Below are positions 46,109-55,491 of a DNA stretch of 64,000 bases, piece after piece. The DNA comes from Lysobacter auxotrophicus (GTDB taxonomy: Bacteria; Pseudomonadota; Gammaproteobacteria; Xanthomonadales; Xanthomonadaceae), in contig NZ_AP027041.1 of the NCBI RefSeq assembly GCF_027924565.1, forward strand, positions 2,666,001 through 2,730,000, in the 5' to 3' direction. The position numbers and the translations under genes were made by a program. The notes beneath the pieces were generated by a model, which searched no databases, was not told the origin of the DNA, and saw only the letters and a list, made by a program, of their open reading frames with translations. The stretch's first letter is position 1; every line of letters begins with the position of its first letter.

Positions 46109-47133
46109 ACCGCTTCGACGACGAACCGCTGAGCCCGGAAGAACGCGCGCTGGCCGACCGCCTGGCGCGTCTGGGCCCGCACGACGGGCCGCCGCCGTCG
46201 CTCGACGCGAAGATCCTGGCCGCCGCCCACGCCGCCGTGGCGCCCCCGCAGCGGCGTCGCCGCTGGCTCGGCCTCGCCGCCGTTCCCGGGAGCCTGATCA
46301 CCGGCGCCGGCATGGCCGCCGCGCTGGTGCTGGTCATCGGAACCGTGTGGCAGTTGCGCCCGGCCGATCCCGCGCCGGCACCCGTGCGCAGCGAGGGCGA
46401 CGGTGCGTACGTCAGCGCGCAGATCATCGAGCGCGAACGGAAGGTCATCGCGCCGGCACCTCCACCGCCGGATGCGTCGACGCGCGCCAAAGCCCTCAAC
46501 GCGCCTGCCGCGAGCGCCCCGATCCTCGCCCAGCGCAAGGCGGCTCCGGTGGCACCTGCCGCGGCTGCGCCGGTGCCCGAGGAAGCCTCCGGCGACGCGA
46601 TGGCACGCGTGGCAACGGTCGGCCCGGACGAACAGCCCATCGTCTTCCACGAGACGGTGGCCGACGCGCGCAGCGACGATCCCTTCACCGCCCCGGCGGC
46701 CGCGCCGGCGGCCCCGGCCGCGATGCAGTCGTATTCGGACGCCGAGAAAAGCGAGGCGTTCGAACTGGCCCGCGCGCGCCAACAACGCAGCGACGAGCAG
46801 GCGGTTTCGGCGAAGCGCCTGATGGCGCAACCCGCGCCTGTCGCCGCATCCGCTGTGTCCGCCGCGCCAGCCAGCGCCGAACCGCAGCCGACGCTCGATC
46901 GCATCGAAGTGACCGGAAGCCGCATCACGCCCGCCGAGCTGCTGGCCGCCACGCCGATCGCGGAGGACGCGCGCCTGGAACCCGCCGCCTGGCTCGAACG
47001 CATCCGCGAACGCCGCGATGCGGGCGATGCGGACGGCGCACGCGAAAGCCTGGCGCTGTTCCGCAGGACGCATCCGCGGGTGCGCCTGCCGGACGACCTG
47101 CGCGCGCTCGCCCGCTCTCCCACGACGCGATGA
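46105..47133 (+). CDS. Probable anti-sigma factor, single-pass membrane protein
   Basis: 342 residues. A cytosolic N-terminal part of about 55 residues, one membrane helix (SLITGAGMAAALVLVIGTVW) and a long Ala/Pro-rich periplasmic part. No zinc HxxxCxxC motif is seen. At about residue 263 it has LDRIEVTGSRI, near-identical to a stretch in the VWA lipoprotein at 40714 and to the start of TonB-receptor plugs. The gene overlaps the sigma factor before it and yigZ after it, each by ATGA. The anti-sigma role is inferred from topology and gene order; the sequence itself is not a family I can name. Confidence 0.72.
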   Translation: MNRFDDEPLSPEERALADRLARLGPHDGPPPSLDAKILAAAHAAVAPPQRRRRWLGLAAVPGSLITGAGMAAALVLVIGTVWQLRPADPAPAPVRSEGDGAYVSAQIIERERKVIAPAPPPPDASTRAKALNAPAASAPILAQRKAAPVAPAAAAPVPEEASGDAMARVATVGPDEQPIVFHETVADARSDDPFTAPAAAPAAPAAMQSYSDAEKSEAFELARARQQRSDEQAVSAKRLMAQPAPVAASAVSAAPASAEPQPTLDRIEVTGSRITPAELLAATPIAEDARLEPAAWLERIRERRDAGDADGARESLALFRRTHPRVRLPDDLRALARSPTTR

Positions 47134-47714
47134 GCAGCACGCTGGCCGGCCCGACCTCGTACCTGCTCGAGGTCAAGCACAGCCGTTTCCTGGTCAATGC
47201 CGCGCCGGTCGAGGCGCCGGAAGATGCCTTGCAGTTCATCGCGCGGGTCGGCGATCCGGCGGCGACGCACAACTGCTGGGCCTACCGCATCGGCGGCGAG
47301 TACCGTTTCAACGACGACGGCGAGCCGGCTGGCACCGCCGGGCGGCCGATCCTCGCGGCCATCGACGGCCAGGGGCTGGACCAGGTGGTCGCCGTGGTGA
47401 CGCGCTGGTTCGGCGGCATCAAGCTCGGCGCGGGCGGGCTGGTGCGTGCCTACGGCGGCAGCGCGGCAGAGTGCCTGCGCGTCGCGCCACGCCGCGAACT
47501 GGTGGTGTTCGCCGAGGTCTCGCTTGCGTATCCCTTCGCCGAGACCGGCCCGGTACACGCGCTGATCGCGCAGTTCGATGTGGAAAAACTCGACGAACGT
47601 TTCGACGCCGATGGCGCGCGGCTGCATGTGCGGCTTCCGGCCGATCGCGTGGACGCCTTGAAAGCCCGCCTGCGCGACGCCACCCGTGATCGGGTGCGTT
47701 TCTCCGAGCCCTGA
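47130..47714 (+). CDS. yigZ: YigZ/IMPACT family protein
   Basis: 194 residues. The N-terminal UPF0029 domain shows KHSRFLVNAAPV, HNCWAYRIGGEYRFNDDGEPAGTAG, VTRWFGGIKLGAGGLVRAYGGSA, which is the core signature of YigZ and the eukaryotic IMPACT proteins. The C-terminal half is a small ferredoxin-like domain. Bacterial members have been linked to ribosome or translation factors without a settled reaction. Its start overlaps the stop of the anti-sigma-like gene (ATGA), an unusual partner for yigZ. Confidence 0.93.
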   Translation: MSSTLAGPTSYLLEVKHSRFLVNAAPVEAPEDALQFIARVGDPAATHNCWAYRIGGEYRFNDDGEPAGTAGRPILAAIDGQGLDQVVAVVTRWFGGIKLGAGGLVRAYGGSAAECLRVAPRRELVVFAEVSLAYPFAETGPVHALIAQFDVEKLDERFDADGARLHVRLPADRVDALKARLRDATRDRVRFSEP

Positions 47715-47813
47715 GGCGCCAGCCGCCGCAGTCCGATCGCGGAAACTTCCGACATCCGCGTGCGGTCCGTTCCGCATTCCGCCTTTCCGCCGTCACACCC
47801 ATACTGGCTCCCG

Positions 47814-49574
47814 ATGACCGACGCTTCCTCCGCCAAAGCCCCGATCGGCAGCCTGCGAACCCTGTGGCCGTTCGTGCGTCGCCATCGCGCGTTGTTCGCC
47901 GCCTGGCTCGTGGCGCTGGCCGCGTCGAGCACGGCGACGCTCAGCCTTCCGGTCGCGTTCCGCACGATGATCGACCAGGGTTTCGCGCAAGGCGGCGGCG
48001 CGGCGATCGATCGTGCGTTCCTGCTGCTGTTCGCCGTCGCCGTGGCGCTGGCCTTGGCGACGGCGGCCCGCTTCTTCTTCGTGTCGCTCCTCGGCGAACG
48101 CGTGGTCGCCGACCTGCGCGAACGCCTCTACTCGCACCTGCTCGCGCTCGATGCCGGTTTCCACGACCGCAACCGCAGCGGGGAACTCGTCTCCAGACTC
48201 ACGGCCGACGCCGAACTGCTGCGCAGCGTGGTCGGCTCGAGCATGTCGGTCGCGCTGCGCAGCCTCGTCACCGTCGTGGGCAGCCTCGGCATGATGTTCG
48301 TGACCGCACCGCGGCTGGCCGCGTTCGCGCTCGTCGGCATCCCGCTGGCGGTGTTGCCGATCGTCGTCGGCGGGCGCCGGCTGAAGAAAATCGCGCGCGC
48401 CAGCCAGGACCGCGTCGCCGACGCCAACACGCTCGCCAGCGAAACGCTGGGCGCGATCCGCACCGTCCAGGCGCACGCGCGCGAGCCGTACGAGCGCGAT
48501 CGCTTCGGCGTCGCACTGCTCGAATCCGTCAATACCGCACGGCGACGCATCCAGGCCCAGGCGTGGGTCACCGCCATCGCCATCGTGCTGATCTTCGGCG
48601 CGATCACGCTGGTGCTCTGGTCGGGCGCGCACGACGTCGTCGCCAACCGCATGAGCGCCGGCACGCTGGGCCAGTTCATCCTGTACGCACTGATCGGCGG
48701 CGGCTCGGTCGGCGCATTGGCGGAAGTCTGGAACGAACTCCAGCGCGCCGCCGGCGGCATGGGCCGCATCAGCGAGCTGCTCGTGGAAACCGCGACCGTG
48801 GACTCGCCGGCGCACCCGGTCGCGCTGCCTAAGCCGATACGCGGCGAACTGTCGTTCGAGCGCGTGAGCTTCCACTATCCCTTGCGCCCCGATGCGCCCG
48901 CGCTGGAGGCGTTCGACCTGCGCGTGCGTCCCGGCGAGACCGTCGCGCTCGTCGGCCCGTCGGGCGCCGGCAAAAGCACGGTGTTCTCGATGCTGCTGCG
49001 CTTCCACGATCCGCAGTCCGGCAGCGTGCGCGTGGACGGAACCGATGTCCGCCAGCTCGATCTGGGCGTACTGCGCGAAGCGATCGCGCTGGTTCCGCAG
49101 CAGCCGACCATCTTCGCGGCCAGCGCGCGCGACAACATCCGTTACGGCCGACTGGAGGCGAGCGACGCCGACGTCGAGCAGGCGGTGAAGGCGGCGCACG
49201 CATCGGATTTCATCGCCGCCCTGCCCGAGCGCCTCGACACCGACCTGGGCGAGCGCGGCGCGCGCCTGTCGGGCGGCCAGCAGCAGCGCATCGCCATCGC
49301 ACGCGCGTTGCTGAAGGACGCCCCCATCCTGCTGCTCGACGAAGCCACCAGCGCGCTGGACGCGCAGAGCGAGCGCGCCGTGCAGCAGGCGCTGGAAACG
49401 CTGATGGAAGGACGCACCACGCTGGTCATCGCGCACCGCCTCGCCACCGTGCTCAAGGCGGACCGCATCGTCGTGATGGATCGCGGCCGCATCATCGCCG
49501 AGGGCACGCACGAGCAATTGCTCGCGCAAGGCGGGCTGTATGCGGAACTGGCGAAGCTGCAGTTCCTGGACTGA
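47814..49574 (+). CDS. ABC exporter, fused membrane and ATPase domains
   Basis: 586 residues from the ATG at 47814. Six membrane helices (about 20-310) are followed by an ATPase domain with Walker [10 protein letters not shown] at about residue 381, Q-loop VPQQPTIF, signature LSGGQQQR at about 485, Walker [13 protein letters not shown] and the switch His in VIAHRLATV. This is the MsbA-like half-transporter type that works as a homodimer. Candidates include lipid, peptide or drug export. It stands alone after yigZ with a 99-bp gap. Confidence 0.93.
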   Translation: MTDASSAKAPIGSLRTLWPFVRRHRALFAAWLVALAASSTATLSLPVAFRTMIDQGFAQGGGAAIDRAFLLLFAVAVALALATAARFFFVSLLGERVVADLRERLYSHLLALDAGFHDRNRSGELVSRLTADAELLRSVVGSSMSVALRSLVTVVGSLGMMFVTAPRLAAFALVGIPLAVLPIVVGGRRLKKIARASQDRVADANTLASETLGAIRTVQAHAREPYERDRFGVALLESVNTARRRIQAQAWVTAIAIVLIFGAITLVLWSGAHDVVANRMSAGTLGQFILYALIGGGSVGALAEVWNELQRAAGGMGRISELLVETATVDSPAHPVALPKPIRGELSFERVSFHYPLRPDAPALEAFDLRVRPGETVALVGPSGAGKSTVFSMLLRFHDPQSGSVRVDGTDVRQLDLGVLREAIALVPQQPTIFAASARDNIRYGRLEASDADVEQAVKAAHASDFIAALPERLDTDLGERGARLSGGQQQRIAIARALLKDAPILLLDEATSALDAQSERAVQQALETLMEGRTTLVIAHRLATVLKADRIVVMDRGRIIAEGTHEQLLAQGGLYAELAKLQFLD

Positions 49575-49666
49575 ACGAAACCGGGCTACGCCTGCGCAGC
49601 GTCCTTTCGTCAAGACACGCGGCCAATCCGGTTATCGGTCGTGGGCCGACGGTTGAATCGGCGCGG

Positions 49667-51307
49667 CTAACCGCTCCACGCCCGCGCGATCAGCGCGCCC
49701 AGCTCGAAATCCCGTGGCAGCGTTCCGTAGGCATTGCCGTGATCGCCGGCTATGCGCGTCGCGCAGAACGCAGCGGCCATCGGGCTGTTATTACGCAGCA
49801 GCAGGCTTGCCTGCAACGCAAGTGCGAGCGCCTCGACCCATCGGCGTGCTTCGACTTCACCCGGCACTCGGTGGCCTTCCAGCACGGGACGCAGTTCGGC
49901 GATCTCCGCGTCCAGGTCCGGGTCCAGTTGCAACGCGCCCTCCAGCTCGGCCAGCAGCGCGCGACCGGTCTGCGGTTCGCGCTGCAATGCGCGCAGCACG
50001 TCCAGGCACTGGATGTTGCCGCTGCCTTCCCAGATGGAGTTGAGCGGCGCCTGCCGGTACAAGCGCGGCAGCATGGATTCCTCAATGTACCCCGCTCCGC
50101 CCAGGCATTCCTGCGCTTCGTTGACGAAACCCGGCGCGCGGCGGCACACCCAGTACTTGCCCACCGCGGTGGCGATGCGCGCGAACGCGGCTTCCTGCGC
50201 ATCGTACGGTGCGCGATCCACGGCGCGCGCCACGCGCATCGCCAGCACGATCGCCGCTTCGGCTTCGATCGCCAGATCCGCCAGCACGTTACGCATCAGC
50301 GCGTGGTCGGCCAGTCGCGCGCCGAACGTGACGCGGTGATGCGCGTGATGCATCGCTTGCGCCAGCGCCATGCGCATCTCGGCGGCGGCGCCGAGCATGC
50401 AGTCCAGCCGCGTGAGCATCACCATCTCGATGATCGTCGCCACGCCGCGGCCCTCCTCGCCGATCCGGTACGCCCACGCGTCCATGAACTCCACTTCGGA
50501 CGACGCATTCGACCAGTCGCCCAACTTGTCCTTCAGGCGCATCAGTGCGAAGGCGTTCTTCTGTCCGTCCGGTGTCCAGCGCGGCAGCAGGAAACACGTG
50601 AGGCCGCCAGTCGCCTGCGCCAGCACGAGGAAGGCGTCCGACATCGGGGCCGAAAAGAACCACTTGTGGCCAACGAGCCGGTACTCGTTTCCGCCCGATA
50701 GCGCCGTGGCGACCGTGCGGTTCGCGCGCACGTCGCTGCCGCCCTGTTTCTCGGTCATGCCCATGCCGATCGTGATGCCGAGCTTCTGGTCGCACACGAT
50801 GTCGCGCGGGTCGTAGAACGGCGAGGTCGCCTTGCCCTCCCAACCGGTGAGGTCCGGCGCGTGTCGCAGCACGGGCACCGCCGCGTGCGTCATCGTCAGC
50901 GGGCAGCTCGTGCCCGGCTCCACCTGATGGTGCAGGTAGCTCAACGCCGCGCGTGCGACGTGCGCGCCGGGACGCGGTTGCGTCCACGACAGGCCCGCGA
51001 CCCCATGCTCGATCGCCGCCTGCATGATGCGGTGGTAGTTGGGGTGGAACTCCACCAGGTCGATGCGCTGGCCGAAGCGGTCGTGCGTGCGCAGGCGCGG
51101 GCGATCGCGATGCGCGTCGAAGCTCAGCCGGTACAACTCGTCGCCGGCGAGCGCGCCGTACGTCGCCAGGGTTTCGGCGAAGTCGCCGCCGCCTTCGCGG
51201 ACCACCGCTTTGCGCAACGCGGCATCGTCCTGCCACAGGTCGCGCGGCGCGAACTCGGGCGGCTGGTTCTCGACGCGATGCGTGGCGAACGGCGGCAGCG
51301 GGTCCAT
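49667..51307 (-). CDS. aidB: AidB-like acyl-CoA dehydrogenase family protein
   Basis: 546 residues, matching AidB. The N-terminal VENQPPEFAPRDLWQDDAAL is distinctive for AidB, and the flavoprotein core shows GMGMTEKQGGSDVRAN, GHKWFFSAPMSDAFLVLAQ and the C-terminal QECLGGAGYIEESMLPRLYRQAPLNSIWEGSGNIQCLDVLRAL pattern, here in part. E. coli AidB binds FAD and DNA and belongs to the alkylation (Ada) response. The rest of the Ada regulon is not nearby. It is followed on the same strand, upstream, by an FAD monooxygenase gene 70 bp away. Confidence 0.92.
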   Translation of the reverse strand: MDPLPPFATHRVENQPPEFAPRDLWQDDAALRKAVVREGGGDFAETLATYGALAGDELYRLSFDAHRDRPRLRTHDRFGQRIDLVEFHPNYHRIMQAAIEHGVAGLSWTQPRPGAHVARAALSYLHHQVEPGTSCPLTMTHAAVPVLRHAPDLTGWEGKATSPFYDPRDIVCDQKLGITIGMGMTEKQGGSDVRANRTVATALSGGNEYRLVGHKWFFSAPMSDAFLVLAQATGGLTCFLLPRWTPDGQKNAFALMRLKDKLGDWSNASSEVEFMDAWAYRIGEEGRGVATIIEMVMLTRLDCMLGAAAEMRMALAQAMHHAHHRVTFGARLADHALMRNVLADLAIEAEAAIVLAMRVARAVDRAPYDAQEAAFARIATAVGKYWVCRRAPGFVNEAQECLGGAGYIEESMLPRLYRQAPLNSIWEGSGNIQCLDVLRALQREPQTGRALLAELEGALQLDPDLDAEIAELRPVLEGHRVPGEVEARRWVEALALALQASLLLRNNSPMAAAFCATRIAGDHGNAYGTLPRDFELGALIARAWSG

Positions 51308-51377
51308 CTGCGGCTCCGGCAGGAAGGGCGGCGCGGCGAGGCGCGGGATGGATCGATTCTAGGGAACGTACCGTGGC

Positions 51378-52649
51378 CTACGCGTTTTCGCCGGCCAGTC
51401 GGCCGGGCGCGTTTGGCGTGCGTTCGGCCAGCGCCGCGAGGAAGGCGGCATCGAGCGGGTACGTCCCCAGCCACCCGCGTCGCGTGCCGGTCAGCACGCG
51501 CAGCATCTGCCCGCGCCCGCCGGGCAGGCGCGACATCGGATGGAAAATGCGGTCGCGCAGCGCCGCGAGGCGGTCGCGTTCGGACTGGAAGAGCGGCGTG
51601 AGCCACCGGCTCCAGAAGTGGTAGATGCCCAGGTGGTCGCAACGACGGCGCTGGTAGTCGGCGAACGCGTCGGACACACGCGCGTGCACGCGCAGCGCGT
51701 CGCGCAGTGCGATCGCGTCCGCCAGCGCCATGTTGACGCCCTGCCCGAGTTGCGGGCTCATCGCGTGCGCGGCGTCGCCCATCAGCACCGCACGCCCGCA
51801 GTGCCACTGACGATGCACGGTGTCCCGGTAGCGCGCCTGCGCGAGGCCGGCGGGCACGGCCGTGCCGCGCAGGCGTTCAGCGGCTTCGGGCCAGACCGCG
51901 GCGACGTCGCGCCGCCAGGCGGCCTCATCCGCACCCGCGTGAGGCAGTTCGACCGCGGGCAGGCTCCAGAAAAAGCTCAGGCGCGGAACAGGGTCGCCCG
52001 GCCGCGTACCGACCGGCAGCATGCCGGCCATGCGCCGCGCGCCGACATAGCGCTGGCGCAGTTCGTCGGGGAATTCCCACGCGTCTTGTGCGACCAGGCA
52101 CCATTGCGCGCCCCATGGATACGGCCGGTCCAGCGTCGGCGCGGCGACGCGGGAGCGCAGGATCGATGCCGCGCCGTCGGCGACGACGACGACGTCGAAG
52201 GCGCCATGCTCCTCGCCCTGCTCATCGCGCAGCACGCCGCGCGCGGTGTCCACCTCGACGATCCGGCGACCGCAGTGCACCCGCCGGCCGTCGCGCCATG
52301 CCACGTCGAGCAGTCCGAAAAGCGCGCCGCGCTGCATGCCCAGGCCGAAGAGCCCCGGGTCCAGCTCGCGATACCGCATGTCCATGACCGCGCGCCCGGC
52401 GATGCTCTCGCCGAACAGCCGGCCGATGCGCGCGCCGTGCGCGAGCGCGTCGTCCAGCAGCCCCAGCTCCCACAGGACCGCAAGCCCCGTGGGCTGGAGC
52501 AGGAAACCCGCGCCGACCGGGCCGAGCACCGGCGCGCGCTCGAAGACCTCGACCTGATGGCCCTCGCGCGTGAGCAGCAACGCCGCCGCCTGTCCGGCGG
52601 TCCCGTATCCGACGATCCCGATGCGCAATGTCGATCCCTGACGCGTCAT
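51378..52649 (-). CDS. FAD-dependent monooxygenase (aromatic hydroxylase fold)
   Basis: 423 residues. The N-terminal dinucleotide motif is GIVGYGTAGQ, followed by the E of VEVFERA; the second FAD motif is VLMGDAAHAMSPQLGQGVNMALADA. This matches the PHBH/UbiH fold, the NAD(P)H-using class A flavoprotein monooxygenases. ATG start at 52647-52649 with GAAGGG upstream. It is the gene before aidB on the same strand. A ubiquinone-type role is less likely because ubi genes are not adjacent; substrate unknown. Confidence 0.88.
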   Translation of the reverse strand: MTRQGSTLRIGIVGYGTAGQAAALLLTREGHQVEVFERAPVLGPVGAGFLLQPTGLAVLWELGLLDDALAHGARIGRLFGESIAGRAVMDMRYRELDPGLFGLGMQRGALFGLLDVAWRDGRRVHCGRRIVEVDTARGVLRDEQGEEHGAFDVVVVADGAASILRSRVAAPTLDRPYPWGAQWCLVAQDAWEFPDELRQRYVGARRMAGMLPVGTRPGDPVPRLSFFWSLPAVELPHAGADEAAWRRDVAAVWPEAAERLRGTAVPAGLAQARYRDTVHRQWHCGRAVLMGDAAHAMSPQLGQGVNMALADAIALRDALRVHARVSDAFADYQRRRCDHLGIYHFWSRWLTPLFQSERDRLAALRDRIFHPMSRLPGGRGQMLRVLTGTRRGWLGTYPLDAAFLAALAERTPNAPGRLAGENA

Positions 52650-52687
52650 GCGATCCCTTCAGCAACGCTCCCCGGTGCGGTACGGGC

Positions 52688-52716
52688 GAAAAAAAGGCCC
52701 CGCAGTGCGGGGCCTT
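52688..52716 (-). terminator. Intrinsic terminator of the cold-shock gene
   Basis: On the minus strand the stem AGGCCCCGCA-GTGCGGGGCCT is followed directly by seven Ts. It lies about 30 bp beyond the cspA stop codon. Confidence 0.92.
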
Positions 52717-52746
52717 CGAACGCGATGTGGCGTGATTCCCGAGGGA

Positions 52747-52953
52747 TCACGCGACCACGTTGATGTTGGACGCCTGGGCGCCCTTCGGGCCCTGCGTCAG
52801 CTCGTAGCTCACACGCTGCCCTTCCTGCAGGCTGCGGAAGCCCTTGGCGTTGATCGCGGAGAAGTGCGCGAACACATCTGCGCTGCCATCTTCGGGAGAA
52901 ATGAACCCGAAGCCCTTGGCGTCGTTGAACCACTTCACGGTGCCGTACTGCAT
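52747..52953 (-). CDS. cspA: Cold-shock protein, CspA family
   Basis: 68 residues from the ATG at 52951-52953. The two RNA-binding motifs are KGFGFI and DVFAHF, with the [11 protein letters not shown] start and [12 protein letters not shown]-terminal loop of the family. A single-stranded nucleic-acid chaperone. It has its own promoter and a strong intrinsic terminator, so it is a single-gene unit between mtnP and the monooxygenase gene. The 5' leader of about 60 bases is shorter than in E. coli cspA. Several paralogues are usual, so the letter is uncertain. Confidence 0.94.
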   Translation of the reverse strand: MQYGTVKWFNDAKGFGFISPEDGSADVFAHFSAINAKGFRSLQEGQRVSYELTQGPKGAQASNINVVA

Positions 52954-53020
52954 GTCCTTGTCAACCTCATGCTGGATGCGAGTCGCGCACCGACGCGGAT
53001 GCGATCCGGAGCGCTCGGCG

Positions 53021-53049
53021 AGTATGCAAACTGAATGCCGGCTTGACAA
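53021..53049 (-). promoter_or_regulatory. Promoter of the cold-shock gene
   Basis: Minus strand: TTGTCA (53044-53049), spacer of exactly 17, CATACT (53021-53026). The -35 box abuts the stop codon of mtnP. Transcription would start about 60 bases before the cspA ATG. Confidence 0.7.
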
Positions 53050-53817
53050 TCATCTTGTGGCACGGGTCTCCAACAGGGCCGACAGGAGGCGCGGCAGGCC
53101 CGACGAGGCGGCGGCCACGTTGTCCAGGACGTCCTGCAGGGTGATGACCTCGTCCGGGTCCGGGCCGGCGCCCGCCGCCCAGTTGGCGACGATCGCCAGG
53201 CAGGCGTAGTCCAGGCCCAGTTCGCGCGCGAGACCGGCCTCGGGCATGCCCGTCATGCCGACCAGGTCGCAGCCGTCGCGACGCATGCGGACGATCTCCG
53301 CGCGGGTCTCCAGGCGCGGCCCCTGGGTGGCGCCGTAGCAGCCGTCCGCGACCAGCGCGACGCCGGCCCGCGTCGCCGCCTCGATCACCGCCTCGCGCAG
53401 CGTACGCGTGTACGGCTCGCCGAAGTCCACGTGCAGCACCTCGGTGCCGGGTTCCTCGCAGATCGTCGAGACGCGGCCCCAGGTGTAGTCGATCAGCTGG
53501 TCCGGACAGGCCAGCACGCGCGGGCCGAAGCGTTCGGTGATGCCGCCGACCGTGTTGAGCGCGAGCACGCGCGTGGCGCCAAGGTCCTGCAACGCGGCGA
53601 GGTTCGCGCGGTAGTTGATCTTGTGCGGCGGCAGCGAATGCCCCTCGCCGTGGCGCGCGAGGAAGGCGACCGTCCGCCCGCCCAGCGTGCCGATGCGGAT
53701 CGGGCCCGACGGCGCGCCGAAACGCGTGTCCGGCTGGACGGTGCGCACGTCCCGCAGGTCGGCCAGCTTGTACAGGCCGGTGCCGCCGATGACGGCCAGT
53801 TCGATCGCCTCGCTCAT
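53050..53817 (-). CDS. mtnP: S-methyl-5'-thioinosine phosphorylase
   Basis: 255 residues of the MtnP/PNP family. Motifs: IGGTGLY with phosphate-binding residues, FLARHGEGHSLPPHKINYRANLAAL, and GPRLETRAEI. In Pseudomonas aeruginosa the homologue beside nagZ is specific for methylthioinosine, which it splits to hypoxanthine and methylthioribose-1-phosphate. Here too the order is nagZ-hpt-mtnP, with only three bases between hpt and mtnP, and an MTA deaminase gene is at 205. Plain MTA phosphorylase activity is the alternative. Confidence 0.88.
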   Translation of the reverse strand: MSEAIELAVIGGTGLYKLADLRDVRTVQPDTRFGAPSGPIRIGTLGGRTVAFLARHGEGHSLPPHKINYRANLAALQDLGATRVLALNTVGGITERFGPRVLACPDQLIDYTWGRVSTICEEPGTEVLHVDFGEPYTRTLREAVIEAATRAGVALVADGCYGATQGPRLETRAEIVRMRRDGCDLVGMTGMPEAGLARELGLDYACLAIVANWAAGAGPDPDEVITLQDVLDNVAAASSGLPRLLSALLETRATR

Positions 53818-53820
53818 CGT

Positions 53821-54390
53821 TCAGTCCTTCAGCGCGTAGATCGCCGGCAGGTTGCGGCCCTGCTCGTGGTAGTCCATGCCGTAGCCGAACACGTAGCGAT
53901 CCGGCACGTCGACGCCGACGTAGTCCGCGCAGATGCCTTCGACGCAGCGGTCGTGCTTCTTCACCGCCAGCGCGGCGATGCGCACGTCGCGCGCGCCCTG
54001 CTCCAGGCACCAGTCGCGGATTGCGGCCAGCGTGTGGCCTTCGTCGAGGATGTCGTCGGCGAGCAGCACGCGACGGCCTTTCAGCGGCGTGGCCGGCCGG
54101 TGTTTCCAGACGAGTTCGCCGCCGGAGGTCTCGCCGCGGTATCGCGTCGCGTGCAGGTAATCGAACTCCAGGTCCTGGCCCAGCGCGCCCAGCTCCATCG
54201 CCAGTTGCGCGGCGAACGGCAGGCCGCCGTGCATGACCGTCAGGTACACCGGCACGTCGTCGGCGGTGTAGTCCGCGTCGATCTCGCGCGCCATGCGGGC
54301 GATGGCCTGCTCCAGCGTGGGGCGGTCGAGGAGAAGGTCGGAATTGGCCAGCGCTGCGGCCAGGTCGTGCGTGTTCGCGAGGGGTTCCAT
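53821..54390 (-). CDS. hpt: Hypoxanthine-guanine phosphoribosyltransferase
   Basis: 189 residues from the ATG at 54388-54390. The PRPP-binding loop is VLLADDILDEGHT; HGGLPFA and ATRYRGETSGGE are further family marks. It turns hypoxanthine and guanine into IMP and GMP. The start shares a base with the nagZ stop codon (TGATG), so it is coupled to nagZ. The hypoxanthine could come straight from the next gene, mtnP, three bases downstream. Confidence 0.9.
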   Translation of the reverse strand: MEPLANTHDLAAALANSDLLLDRPTLEQAIARMAREIDADYTADDVPVYLTVMHGGLPFAAQLAMELGALGQDLEFDYLHATRYRGETSGGELVWKHRPATPLKGRRVLLADDILDEGHTLAAIRDWCLEQGARDVRIAALAVKKHDRCVEGICADYVGVDVPDRYVFGYGMDYHEQGRNLPAIYALKD

Positions 54391-55385
54391 CAAGCCAGTC
54401 CTTCCTGCCGGTTGCGGGCGGCGCCGTAGCGTGCGTCGGCCAGCAGCCCGTCCCATCCCAAAGCGCCGCGGCCGATCAGGCCAGCCAGCGCCATCGTGTT
54501 GAGCTTGCGGCCTTCGACGGCCGCCAGCGATTCCTCTACCAGCTGCGGGTGGCAGACGAGGATCGCGTCACAGCCGGCGTCGTAATGCGCGTCGATGCGC
54601 CCCTTCACGCCGCCCGCGTGCTCGCCCGCCTTCATGCCGATGTCGTCGCTGAAGACGACGCCGCGGAAATGCAGCTCGCCGCGCAGGATCTCCTCGATCC
54701 AGCGCTTGGAATACCCCGCCGGTTCCGGCGCGACGGCCGGGTACTTCACGTGCGCCATCATCACCGCGTCGGCCTTGGCTTCGACGCCGGCGGCGAACGG
54801 GATCAGATCGTTCGCGCGCAACTCGTCGAGCGGGCGTGGATCGACGGCCTCGTTGTGGTGCGTATCGGCCTGCACCGAACCGTGTCCCGGGAAGTGCTTC
54901 AGCGTCGCCGGCATGCCGGCGGCGTGCATGCCACGGATGTAGGCGCGGGTGAATTCGGCGACGACGTTCGGGTCTTCGGAGAACGCGCGATTGCCGATCG
55001 CCAGATTGCCGCGCCCCAGGTCGACCACCGGCGCGAAGCTCAGGTCCACGCCACTGGCGAGGACTTCCTTCGCCATCAGCCAGGCGTGTTCCTCGGCGAG
55101 CTTGAGCGCGGCGTCCGGGTCGGCGGCATAACGCCGACCGAAACCCTCCAGCGGCGGCAGCGCGCTGTAGCCCTCGCGGAAACGCTGCACGCGACCGCCT
55201 TCCTGGTCCACGCAGACCAGCTGCGGACGCGGCGCGGCGTCGCGGATCGCGGCCGACAGTTCGGCGACCTGCGCCTTCGACGCGAAGTTGCGGCTGAACA
55301 GGATCACGCCGGCGCAGGCGTCGTGCTGCAGCCAGTCGCGCTCCTGCGCGGTGAGTTCGGTGCCGGCGACGCCGATCACGAGCAT
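54390..55385 (-). CDS. nagZ: Beta-N-acetylhexosaminidase NagZ
   Basis: 331 residues, family 3 glycosidase of the cytosol. The signature KHFPGHGSVQADTHH holds the Asp-His catalytic dyad, and the nucleophile Asp is in VVFSDDIGMKA. It removes GlcNAc from GlcNAc-anhydroMurNAc peptides in cell-wall recycling. Start at ATG 55383-55385. First gene of nagZ-hpt-mtnP. Together with the 16.7-30.6 kb genes it gives this genome both the sugar and the peptide side of murein recycling. Confidence 0.95.
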   Translation of the reverse strand: MLVIGVAGTELTAQERDWLQHDACAGVILFSRNFASKAQVAELSAAIRDAAPRPQLVCVDQEGGRVQRFREGYSALPPLEGFGRRYAADPDAALKLAEEHAWLMAKEVLASGVDLSFAPVVDLGRGNLAIGNRAFSEDPNVVAEFTRAYIRGMHAAGMPATLKHFPGHGSVQADTHHNEAVDPRPLDELRANDLIPFAAGVEAKADAVMMAHVKYPAVAPEPAGYSKRWIEEILRGELHFRGVVFSDDIGMKAGEHAGGVKGRIDAHYDAGCDAILVCHPQLVEESLAAVEGRKLNTMALAGLIGRGALGWDGLLADARYGAARNRQEGLA

Positions 55386-55491
55386 GCGGAAGACTCCGGT
55401 TGGACGGGCCGCGCCGAGCGCGCGGGCCCGCATTGTCGCGCAGATGCCGGAAGGCGGCATCCGCGCCTGTTCGCCCTGCGTGAAGGCGTGG

